NCBI GenBank assembly: GCA_031273385.1 | Contig: JAISRY010000033.1 | Coordinates: 1-7,829, forward strand | DNA length: 7,829 nt | Direction: 5' to 3' | Source: Tannerellaceae bacterium | GTDB lineage: Bacteria; Bacteroidota; Bacteroidia; Bacteroidales; Tannerellaceae | Part shown: positions 1 to 5,803 of the stretch, piece by piece | Layout of the letters: each line of letters opens with the position of its first letter | How positions within the stretch are numbered: position 1 is the first letter of the stretch | The notes under the pieces: generated by a model | What the model was told of the DNA's origin: nothing | Seen by the model: the letters and a program-made list of their open reading frames with translations, nothing else | Database searches by the model: none | Program-made: the position numbers and the translations under genes

Positions 1-1
1 T

Positions 2-1387
2 GGCACGGCAAATACTGTAACTAAAACCGTGGATATAAAGCGTGCAGCGGCGGGGAGATTTGGTATACCTACGTACGCCCCCAATGGCGGTAACCTTCTG
101 GCTGCGGATGCGCAGGTAATGGTAACAGCCAGCACCAATATGGCGTGGCATGCAGGATATAAAATTGGAAATGATAATCTGGTGGAGAATAAAACGCAAA
201 CCGCCTCTACCTATAGCTCCAAAAATCTGGTAGTGAACGTGCCGGACAATCCGGTATTTGAGACACGCACAGTCTATGTGTGGGCGAATATAGCCGGCGA
301 AACGAGTACCACATATTCGCAAAGCTATACACAGGCGCAAGCCACACTTGTGTTTGGAACGCCAACCGGCAGTCAAAACATCCCCGCCGCAGGCGTTACT
401 AATTCCTCTGACATAACGATACCATTCACAGGAACGTATACCGGTCAAATTGCTGTTGAGGCATATGACAAAGACTATCCGAACGACGGCACTATAGGCC
501 ATAACATAGGTAGCAATAATGCGTTAATCGGCGTGACGGTGAATTCAAATAATGATTGGAGTCCAAGAACAGTCATATTCAAATATGCCGCTGATGGACT
601 CAGCGGTAGTCCTGTCTCTATCGACCTTGATTATATACAACCGGCAGCGTACACCGTAACCATAGATGGGGATAATGAATATATACCCGGTAATACGTAC
701 ATGTTCGATATAGGCTCATCATCCAACTGTCCAGATGGTACCACGCTGTACTTCTTAAATTCAGTGGGAACGGAGGTCGCACAGATATCAACAGAAAACG
801 GCAAAACTTCAGGTTATCAGGTAAATATACCCTCAGACAAAACGGGTGATTTAACCATAAACGTGCAAGATAAAAGATACAACTACGTTATTAAAAAAAC
901 AATTACGCCAAGTTATCATACCTTCACCTCCCCTGGTGGACCTGATTCTGAGATACTTGGGCTATTCAAACGTGTCATACCAAGCATTGAGGAGTATAAT
1001 ACACTATATGGTACCAATTGGTACTCAAACAAAATCACTTCTGATATTCCAACTGGGTGGACTTTGGCTTCTATTGATGACTTTGATGAAAGCAGGCTAA
1101 ACACTTACGCCACAAATGGGCTCAACGGCGTCGGCGATATGGAATATAATCCTTTTGAATTTTCTGAGAGATGGGAAACGAGTCTGGTTGTTTGGATCGA
1201 CCAGACATGGTATCAAATAGATCCAAATAGCCGACCACATCTATATATGTGGAACACAATACGATTACAATGGATAAGCAATAACTTTTATAACATATGG
1301 GTGAGCGGTCCAAGCACTGCAGATCTATGGAAATATGAATACGGCGCTCCTATGACTATCTATTTATTATTGAAAAAGAGCAAATAA
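2..1387 (+). CDS. Repetitive beta-sandwich (BACON/Ig-like) surface protein, 3' part
   Basis: The reading frame is open from base 2 to the TAA at 1385-1387, so the gene begins left of the window; the GTG at 29 is probably internal. I number residues from that GTG. At least two similar modules of about 100 residues are visible: an Arg-Thr-Val at 80-82 recurs at 180-182, and strands ending YTQAQ (100-104) and YIQPA (202-206) close each module. A third, weaker module spans about 208-297. The pattern N...R-T-V...G...Q resembles BACON-type domains of Bacteroidales secreted proteins. The C-terminal 150 residues are rich in Trp, Tyr and Asn (for example DLWKYEYG) and I do not recognise them. No transmembrane segment is obvious. 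Ile is coded mostly by ATA and the gene is much more AT-rich than the others here, suggesting horizontal origin. A role in surface binding or adhesion is inference; a fimbrial tip or lectin-like protein is possible. Confidence 0.7.
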   Translation, partial: GTANTVTKTVDIKRAAAGRFGIPTYAPNGGNLLAADAQVMVTASTNMAWHAGYKIGNDNLVENKTQTASTYSSKNLVVNVPDNPVFETRTVYVWANIAGETSTTYSQSYTQAQATLVFGTPTGSQNIPAAGVTNSSDITIPFTGTYTGQIAVEAYDKDYPNDGTIGHNIGSNNALIGVTVNSNNDWSPRTVIFKYAADGLSGSPVSIDLDYIQPAAYTVTIDGDNEYIPGNTYMFDIGSSSNCPDGTTLYFLNSVGTEVAQISTENGKTSGYQVNIPSDKTGDLTINVQDKRYNYVIKKTITPSYHTFTSPGGPDSEILGLFKRVIPSIEEYNTLYGTNWYSNKITSDIPTGWTLASIDDFDESRLNTYATNGLNGVGDMEYNPFEFSERWETSLVVWIDQTWYQIDPNSRPHLYMWNTIRLQWISNNFYNIWVSGPSTADLWKYEYGAPMTIYLLLKKSK

Positions 1388-1445
1388 CTGACCTTGAATC
1401 GCAATAAATCGTGTAGGTGTAACCACCCACGCAGCATAGCCCCAA

Positions 1446-1498
1446 TCCGCTACCCTTGAGGTAGTAAGTTGCTACCCTACTTGGGAGCGGACAAGGGT
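1446..1498. repeat. Cluster of mutually exclusive inverted repeats
   Basis: Four pairings compete in 53 bases. TCCGCT (1446-1451) pairs with AGCGGA (1486-1491). CTACC (1450-1454) pairs with GGTAG (1460-1464). The same GGTAG can instead pair with CTACC at 1472-1476. ACCCTTG (1452-1458) pairs with CAAGGGT (1492-1498). The switching layout resembles an attenuator or a folded element end, but no T tract follows. Whether it is transcribed is unknown. Confidence 0.5.
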
Positions 1499-1615
1499 TA
1501 GAAGACATTTTCATTTGCAATTTAGTAATAATACAGAAAAAAACTTCTTAACCTGAAATCGAGACCAATGAAGGGAAGAAACGTTTTTCGATCGTTGGTT
1601 TTAGACTGGAACAGC

Positions 1616-1638
1616 CCCGCCGGCGCAGGGCCGGCGGG
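1616..1638. repeat. Stable GC-rich hairpin, 9-bp perfect stem
   Basis: CCCGCCGGC (1616-1624) is the exact reverse complement of GCCGGCGGG (1630-1638), with the five-base loop GCAGG. The stem is entirely G-C. No T run follows it, so it is not a canonical intrinsic terminator. It lies 61 bp before the ATG at 1700 and could be a leader structure for that gene or a transcription barrier behind the upstream one. The string GGCCGGCGGG recurs at 2395-2404, beside the hairpin array. Confidence 0.65.
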
Positions 1639-1699
1639 ACGCTCCGGTCGCATCTGTAAAAGAGCAACCCTATAAACTGATAATACACTTTTTCTGACA

Positions 1700-2329
1700 A
1701 TGAAAGAACTAAAATTACTGGCTTTTGTCTCGATCGACGGCTACTCGTCGCGGCTGAATGGCGACATGGACTGGGTCTACAACGGCGATCAAAGCCCGTT
1801 GGAAGTCTACGACTTCACCTCGTTTTTTAACAGCATCGACCATGTCGTCATGAACCGCATGCAATACCTGTCGCTGCGTTTCCAAGACTATATCTGGCCG
1901 ATCCGCGACAAACAATGTTTCGTGCTAACGGGCAAAGGCTCCCCCGTCCCCATCTCCAACCGTGGCCTCCTCCGTTTCGAGCTACTGACGTCCGACGACG
2001 ACCACGGCAAAAACGCCCTCCAATACGTTCGCGAACTGTGCACCCAACCCGGCGAAGGCGATATCTGGGTCATGGGCGATTACCGCCTGACGGCAGCATT
2101 ATTGCAACACGACCTGATCGACGAAATCAACATCTTGCGTCTGCCCATCACGCTGGGCAACGGCATCAGTTTCCTCACCGGCTTCGGTGCAGAGAAAGCG
2201 TGGCACCTCAGCCAGGTTTCGGAGTTAGCCGGCGGCGCCATCCTAACTCGCTACCGCCGACCTGCCGACGCCGCGAATGCCTTACCGGACGAGAAGACGC
2301 AACGCAGGACGTTATTGCGCGCAATATAA
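1700..2329 (+). CDS. RibD C-terminal domain / dihydrofolate-reductase-like protein
   Basis: The 209-residue product has the fold signatures of the RibD-C (dihydrofolate reductase-like, YwjB/YyaP-type) family: an N-terminal strand with S-I-D-G-Y (11-15), D-W at 24-25, DIWVMG (121-126), LIDE (139-142) and the LGNGI strand (152-156). Family members are usually NAD(P)H-dependent reductases of unknown substrate, without signal peptides, and cytoplasmic. Two things are odd. The Gly-Gly usually seen after the VMG/VVG strand, near the cofactor phosphate, reads G-D-Y-R-L here (126-130). The family normally ends near ILTRYRR (181-187), whereas this protein runs on for 22 polar residues. The ATG at 1700 gives the family's normal N-terminus; no Shine-Dalgarno sequence is evident. 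The gene is convergent with hppA. True folate or riboflavin enzymes are unlikely, because their catalytic motifs are not seen. Confidence 0.8.
   Translation: MKELKLLAFVSIDGYSSRLNGDMDWVYNGDQSPLEVYDFTSFFNSIDHVVMNRMQYLSLRFQDYIWPIRDKQCFVLTGKGSPVPISNRGLLRFELLTSDDDHGKNALQYVRELCTQPGEGDIWVMGDYRLTAALLQHDLIDEINILRLPITLGNGISFLTGFGAEKAWHLSQVSELAGGAILTRYRRPADAANALPDEKTQRRTLLRAI
2313..2326. repeat. 14-bp perfect palindrome at the stop codon
   Basis: TATTGCGCGCAATA is self-complementary and directly abuts the TAA stop (2327-2329) of the RibD-C-like gene. With one bulged T the stem gains three pairs (GTT 2310-side against AAC 2328-2330). It may slow or protect the 3' end of the mRNA. No T tract follows. Confidence 0.5.
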
Positions 2330-2614
2330 CGGACAGTGAATAGTGAATAACGAATAGTTAATAATTAGGCTCTATACCCACACAAAACGTTGTTGGCCGG
2401 CGGGCATTCCGTTAGGAATGCCTCGCTCGGTAGAAAAAAGAGGCCACCGCTGTTTCTGCATCCTGTCAGGGATGCATCCTTAACAGGATGCAGGGGTTGG
2501 AGAGGCGCATTCCATTCTACCGAGCGATACATCCCTAACGGGATGTAAGCCTTGCAAAATTACTCATTTTAAATTCAATCATTATATGTTATTTATTTCA
2601 CGTTCCTGACCGGA
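2330..2614. other. 285-bp gap between convergent genes
   Basis: Both flanking genes end here. The left part (2330-2370) is a short AT-rich run with imperfect direct repeats: GTGAATA occurs at 2336-2342 and 2343-2349, followed by diverged copies. The middle (2403-2547) is the hairpin array described separately. The right part (2550-2610) is AT-rich and without clear structure. No coding frame is convincing and no canonical terminator (stem plus T run) is seen for hppA, so the array itself is the best candidate for ending transcription from both sides. Confidence 0.6.
2403..2547. repeat. Symmetrical array of four related hairpins (REP/REPIN-like)
   Basis: Four hairpins share the pattern CAT(T/C)C-N, loop TAAC or its complement, N-G(A/G)ATG. 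They are H1 2403-2422 (8-bp stem, loop GTTA), H2 2457-2476 (loop GTCA, one wobble pair), H3 2473-2492 (8-bp stem, loop TAAC) and H4 2528-2547 (8-bp stem, loop TAAC). By loop orientation they run left, left, right, right. The flanking 13-bp arms at 2423-2435 and 2515-2527 are perfect reverse complements, as are the 11-bp arms at 2456-2466 and 2483-2493. All of these pairs share one symmetry centre near 2475. H1 and inverted H4 differ at three stem positions, all compensated on the other arm. The layout matches what is known of REPINs, which are paired REP units mobilised by RAYT (IS200-like Y1) transposases and often found between convergent genes. No transposase lies in the window. Confidence 0.8.
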
Positions 2615-4819
2615 TCAGAACAGGCTCCATGCGACAGTCAGGCCGGCCATCACGATGGCGACCATGCTCATCAGCTTAATCAGGATGTTGAGGCTGGGGC
2701 CTGACGTGTCTTTAAACGGGTCGCCCACCGTATCGCCGACGACGGTGGCTTTGTGTACGTCGCTGCCTTTGCCGCCGTGGTTGCCCTCTTCGACATGCTT
2801 CTTGGCATTATCCCAGGCGCCTCCGGCGTTGGCCATAAAGATAGCCAGGACGAATCCCGTACTCAATCCCCCGATCAGCAAGCCGACGACGCCGGCTACA
2901 CCGAAGATAAGCCCTGCCACGACAGGCGCGACGATCGCCAGCAGCGACGGGACGATCATCTCCCGCTGCGCCCCCTTGGTCGATATCTCGACGCAACGGG
3001 CATAGTCGGGTTCGCCCTCGCCGGTCAGGATGCCTTTGATCTCGCGGAACTGGCGGCGTACCTCTTCCACCATGTGTCCGGCGGCACGCCCTACGGCGTT
3101 CATCGTCAGTCCGCAGAATACAAACGCCATCATCGACCCCAGGAAGACGCCGACCAGCACCCTGGGGTTCATCAACGTCACATCATAATAGATCATAAAG
3201 TCGGTAAACGACGCCTTTGACAGGGCGATCTCATGCCCGTCGGCAAACGTCAGGACGCTCTGCCCCAGACGCAAAAGCCCTATCTTTATCTCTTCTATAT
3301 AGGAGGCCAGCAACGCCAGGCCGGTCAGCGCCGCCGATCCGATGGCGAAGCCCTTACCCGTCGCGGCGGTCGTATTGCCCAACGAGTCCAGGGCGTCCGT
3401 CCGTTTGCGTACCTCTTTGCCCAGTCCGCTCATCTCCGCATTTCCGCCGGCATTGTCGGCGATCGGGCCGTAAGCGTCGGTCGCCAGCGTAATCCCCAGC
3501 GTCGACAGCATCCCCACTGCCGCAATACCGATACCGTACAATCCCATCCCCACATTGCTGAAATCAAACCCCGACGCAAAAAGGAACGCGCAGATAATCC
3601 CCGTCACCACAGCCAGTACCGGAATAGCCGTCGACAGCATCCCCAGCCCAAGCCCGGAGATAATGACGGTGGCCGGCCCTGTTTTACCGGCCTCCGACAC
3701 CCGTTGCGTCGGTTTGTACGACTGGGAGGTATAGTATTCCGTCGCCTGCCCGATCACGATTCCGACAAGCAAGCCCACGACTACGGCGCAACTGATCCAG
3801 AACCAGTTCTCCATCCCCAGCAGGTACAGTATGCCGAACGTCGAAGCGGCGATCAGCGCCGAACTCAGGTTCGTCCCTGCCGCGAGCGAGCGCAGCAACT
3901 GCTTGATCCCTGCATCCTCTTTCGTGCGCACGGCAAAGATCCCGATAATAGACAGTACGATCCCTACGGCGGCAATCAGCATCGGCGCCATAATCGCTTT
4001 GTATTGCAGCACGATATCGCCGGTCGGCACAAAGGCGGCGGCGCCCAGGGCAGCCGTGGCCAGTATCGAACCGCAATAGGATTCGTACAGGTCTGCGCCC
4101 ATGCCGGCGACATCCCCCACATTGTCCCCCACATTGTCGGCAATCGTGGCCGGGTTGCGCGGGTCGTCCTCCGGAATACCGGCCTCTACCTTGCCGACCA
4201 GGTCGGCGCCCACATCGGCCGCTTTCGTATAGATCCCGCCGCCTACGCGGGCAAAGAGCGCCTGCGTCGAAGCGCCCATGCCAAAGGTGAGCATCGTCGT
4301 CGTGATGATGCTCAGCTTATGTGTCGGGTCTAACGCCTCGGCAGGGATCCGCCAATTCAGCAACCAATACCAGAAAGAGATGTCGAGCAGCCCGAGGCCG
4401 ACCACCACCAGCCCCATGACTGCGCCGCTGCGGAAAGCGACCTGCAATCCTTTATTCAGCGACCGGCTCGCGCCATGCGCCGTACGCGCCGAGGCATACG
4501 TCGCCGTTTTCATTCCCAGGAAACCGGCTAACCCCGAAAAGAAGCCGCCCGTAAGGAATGCAACGGGCACCCATTCGTTTTGGATCCCAAAGCCAAACGC
4601 CATGATGGAGAAGAGAATAACCAGGATAATAAAAACCAGGGAGACTACCTTATACTGCTGTTTCAGGTAGGACATAGCCCCTTTCCGCACATGCGAAGCG
4701 ATTTTAGCCATTAACGGCGTCCCTTCACTCTCTTTCATCATCTGCCGGAAAAAGAACCATGCAAAGCCCAGCGCCAATATAGACGCTACGGGAATCAACC
4801 AAAAAATATTCGTAACCAT
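2615..4819 (-). CDS. hppA: Membrane-bound K+-dependent pyrophosphatase, probably Na+,H+-pumping
   Basis: The 734-residue integral membrane enzyme hydrolyses pyrophosphate and pumps cations across the inner membrane. The start chosen is the ATG at 4819 ([10 protein letters not shown]); the longer frame to 5035 would overlap the divergent gene and adds a non-family N-terminus. Many hydrophobic segments cover the chain, beginning at about 5-24, 57-78 and 83-103. Substrate/metal motifs are [11 protein letters not shown] (202-212), the DDPRNP...DNVGDNVGD block (218-236), [10 protein letters not shown] (455-464) and [15 protein letters not shown] (695-709). Ala485 and Gly488 in [10 protein letters not shown] mark the K+-dependent class; K+-independent enzymes have Lys and Thr there. 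Thr90, Phe94, Asp146 and Met176 coincide in identity and number with the residues I recall as the signature of the Na+,H+-pumping subfamily described from Bacteroides vulgatus. The gene stands alone and is divergent from the patatin gene. Confidence 0.97.
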   Translation of the reverse strand: MVTNIFWLIPVASILALGFAWFFFRQMMKESEGTPLMAKIASHVRKGAMSYLKQQYKVVSLVFIILVILFSIMAFGFGIQNEWVPVAFLTGGFFSGLAGFLGMKTATYASARTAHGASRSLNKGLQVAFRSGAVMGLVVVGLGLLDISFWYWLLNWRIPAEALDPTHKLSIITTTMLTFGMGASTQALFARVGGGIYTKAADVGADLVGKVEAGIPEDDPRNPATIADNVGDNVGDVAGMGADLYESYCGSILATAALGAAAFVPTGDIVLQYKAIMAPMLIAAVGIVLSIIGIFAVRTKEDAGIKQLLRSLAAGTNLSSALIAASTFGILYLLGMENWFWISCAVVVGLLVGIVIGQATEYYTSQSYKPTQRVSEAGKTGPATVIISGLGLGMLSTAIPVLAVVTGIICAFLFASGFDFSNVGMGLYGIGIAAVGMLSTLGITLATDAYGPIADNAGGNAEMSGLGKEVRKRTDALDSLGNTTAATGKGFAIGSAALTGLALLASYIEEIKIGLLRLGQSVLTFADGHEIALSKASFTDFMIYYDVTLMNPRVLVGVFLGSMMAFVFCGLTMNAVGRAAGHMVEEVRRQFREIKGILTGEGEPDYARCVEISTKGAQREMIVPSLLAIVAPVVAGLIFGVAGVVGLLIGGLSTGFVLAIFMANAGGAWDNAKKHVEEGNHGGKGSDVHKATVVGDTVGDPFKDTSGPSLNILIKLMSMVAIVMAGLTVAWSLF

Positions 4820-4848
4820 AGATACATGATTTAAAGTTTTAACGCGGG

Positions 4849-4879
4849 TAAAAGTAAGGAAAATTACCATGTGTGAAAA
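4849..4879 (-). promoter_or_regulatory. Candidate Bacteroidetes promoter for hppA
   Basis: Read on the - strand, TTTT (4879-4876) is followed by a 19-base spacer and TACTTTTA (4856-4849). This fits the Bacteroides TTTG / TAnnTTTG consensus with one mismatch in each box. It would give an mRNA leader of roughly 20-25 bases before the ATG at 4819. A sigma70-like TATAAT also lies on this strand farther upstream (4910-4905), but it is less likely in this phylum. Confidence 0.4.
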
Positions 4880-4899
4880 CATTTTCTGTAAGAATAATG

Positions 4900-4927
4900 T
4901 TTGATTATAAAAAAAGATGCATCTTTG
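4900..4927 (+). promoter_or_regulatory. Candidate promoter for the patatin-GH13 operon
   Basis: TTTG (4900-4903) and CATCTTTG (4920-4927) resemble the Bacteroides -33 TTTG and -7 TAnnTTTG boxes, the second with one mismatch at its first base. The 16-base spacer is somewhat short for the consensus. Transcription would start near 4934, about 24 bases before the ATG at 4958, leaving room for the purine-rich AAAGAGAATAAA as ribosome-binding region. It lies only about 20 bp from the candidate hppA promoter on the other strand. Confidence 0.4.
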
Positions 4928-4957
4928 TGTGAAGCCAAAGAGAATAAAGTGTGGTAT

Positions 4958-5782
4958 ATGACGGGTAAGGATAAAGAAGTCAGGTATAAGTTGGGTCTTG
5001 CACTGAGCGGCGGAGGAGCAAAAGGGTTCGCCCATATCGGAGTGTTCCGCCTGTTGGAAGAATATCAGATCGTTCCGGATATCATTTCAGGTACCAGTGC
5101 AGGAGCCTTGGCAGGCGTTCTGTTTGCCGACGGGTACTCGTCGGAGGAGATTCAGGAGCTGTTTATCGGCAGGGAGTTTTCGGAGTTTGCCAAACTCCAG
5201 CTGCCGATAGCCGGGTTGTTTGACAGCCAGCGGTTCCGCCTTTTCCTGGAGAGACACCTGCGTGCCAAGCGGATCGAAGAGCTGAAGATACCTTTGGTAA
5301 TCGTAGCGACAGACCTGGACAGAGGGATAAGCTGTGAATTTCGGGAGGGGCCGATCGTCGATCCGGTCGTCGCCTCGTGCAGCATCCCGATTATCTTCAA
5401 TCCGGTGGAGATCAACAGATCGCACTACGTAGACGGCGGACTGTTCCGTAACTTCCCGGTGACGACGATACGGAAAGAGTGCGAACGCATCATCGGCGTC
5501 AACGTAAGCCCCCTGATCCCCCAGAAATACAAACAGACGATATGGAGCATCGCCGAACGTTCCTATCATTATATGTTCAGGGCGAATACGCTGGAAGACC
5601 GCCTGCTGTGCGACATCCTGATCGAGACCAAAGAGGCCGGTTCGTACAAAACCTTTGATCTCGACAACATTCCCACCCTGGCAAATATTGGATATGAAGC
5701 GGCAGTACAAGCATTCGAAAAAGCAATACAAAAACAGGAAATAGACCGGTTGATAGAAGCAGCTATGGCCGTAGAGAGATAA
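4958..5782 (+). CDS. Patatin-like phospholipase (RssA/NTE-type)
   Basis: The 274-residue protein is a patatin-family serine acyl hydrolase, expected to cleave acyl esters of phospholipids or related lipids with a Ser-Asp dyad. The glycine-rich oxyanion motif GGGAKG is at 18-23, the nucleophile elbow GTSAG at 45-49 (Ser47), and the catalytic Asp is in DGG at 159-161. A CSIP motif (141-144) is also typical of the bacterial RssA/YchK-like group. All key residues are intact and the length fits a single patatin domain plus a short helical tail. There is no signal peptide or membrane segment, unlike the larger outer-membrane PlpD/BamA-type patatins of Bacteroidales, so it is probably cytoplasmic. 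The start is the ATG at 4958; the upstream TTG at 4901 lies inside the candidate promoter and adds non-conserved residues. It is followed after 21 bp by the GH13 gene. The natural substrate cannot be read from the sequence. Confidence 0.92.
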   Translation: MTGKDKEVRYKLGLALSGGGAKGFAHIGVFRLLEEYQIVPDIISGTSAGALAGVLFADGYSSEEIQELFIGREFSEFAKLQLPIAGLFDSQRFRLFLERHLRAKRIEELKIPLVIVATDLDRGISCEFREGPIVDPVVASCSIPIIFNPVEINRSHYVDGGLFRNFPVTTIRKECERIIGVNVSPLIPQKYKQTIWSIAERSYHYMFRANTLEDRLLCDILIETKEAGSYKTFDLDNIPTLANIGYEAAVQAFEKAIQKQEIDRLIEAAMAVER

Positions 5783-5798
5783 AGATTAATCTATAGAT
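5783..5798. repeat. Two overlapping 10-bp palindromes in the operon spacer
   Basis: AGATTAATCT (5783-5792) and ATCTATAGAT (5789-5798) are each perfect palindromes and overlap by four bases, filling most of the 21-bp gap between the patatin stop and the GH13 ATG. This could be a regulator site or a chance product of AT-rich sequence. No -7 promoter element is visible here, so I treat the two genes as co-transcribed. Confidence 0.35.
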
Positions 5799-5803
5799 AT
5801 AAA

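Larger units (their letters stand above)
1388..1699. other. 312-bp non-coding gap with several hairpins
   Basis: This gap separates two + strand genes and holds no convincing gene. It contains three structured parts: a cluster of alternative short stems at 1446-1498, an imperfect stem at 1561-1602 whose core pairs 1564-1570 with 1593-1599 (one G-T wobble), and a strong GC hairpin at 1616-1638. The stretch 1501-1560 is AT-rich and unstructured. I looked for the Bacteroides TTTG / TAnnTTTG promoter upstream of the gene at 1700 and found no good match. TTTG occurs at 1514-1517, but no -7 element lies at the right distance. A 35-codon ATG frame at 1568-1675 is open but probably chance. Confidence 0.6.

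Noticed and set aside
1458..1472. TGAGGTAGTAAGTTG closely resembles the animal let-7 microRNA.
   Set aside because: This is a short chance match in bacterial DNA; the bases are explained by the local inverted repeats.
1514..1550. A promoter for the gene at 1700 using TTTG at 1514-1517.
   Set aside because: No TAnnTTTG-like element follows at a suitable distance.
1568..1675. A 35-codon small protein frame.
   Set aside because: It has no ribosome-binding site, its middle is simply the GC hairpin translated, and no similarity is recognised. I kept it only as a note.
1915..2343. A 142-residue frame inside the RibD-C-like gene.
   Set aside because: The translation is Arg/Pro-rich and lies in another frame of a gene with clear family motifs.
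2403..2547. A CRISPR array.
   Set aside because: The units are alternating inverted hairpins with no constant spacers, and no cas gene is present.
3233..4333. A 366-residue open frame antisense to hppA.
   Set aside because: It overlaps conserved hppA motifs, and its Arg/Gln/His-rich translation looks like a shadow of the real gene.
4901..4957. A TTG start for the patatin gene at 4901.
   Set aside because: It overlaps the candidate promoter, and the extra residues are not part of the patatin domain; the ATG at 4958 is better placed.
4820..5035. An N-terminal extension of hppA to an ATG at 5035.
   Set aside because: It would overlap the divergent patatin gene and the promoter region, and the family starts near MVTNIFWL.
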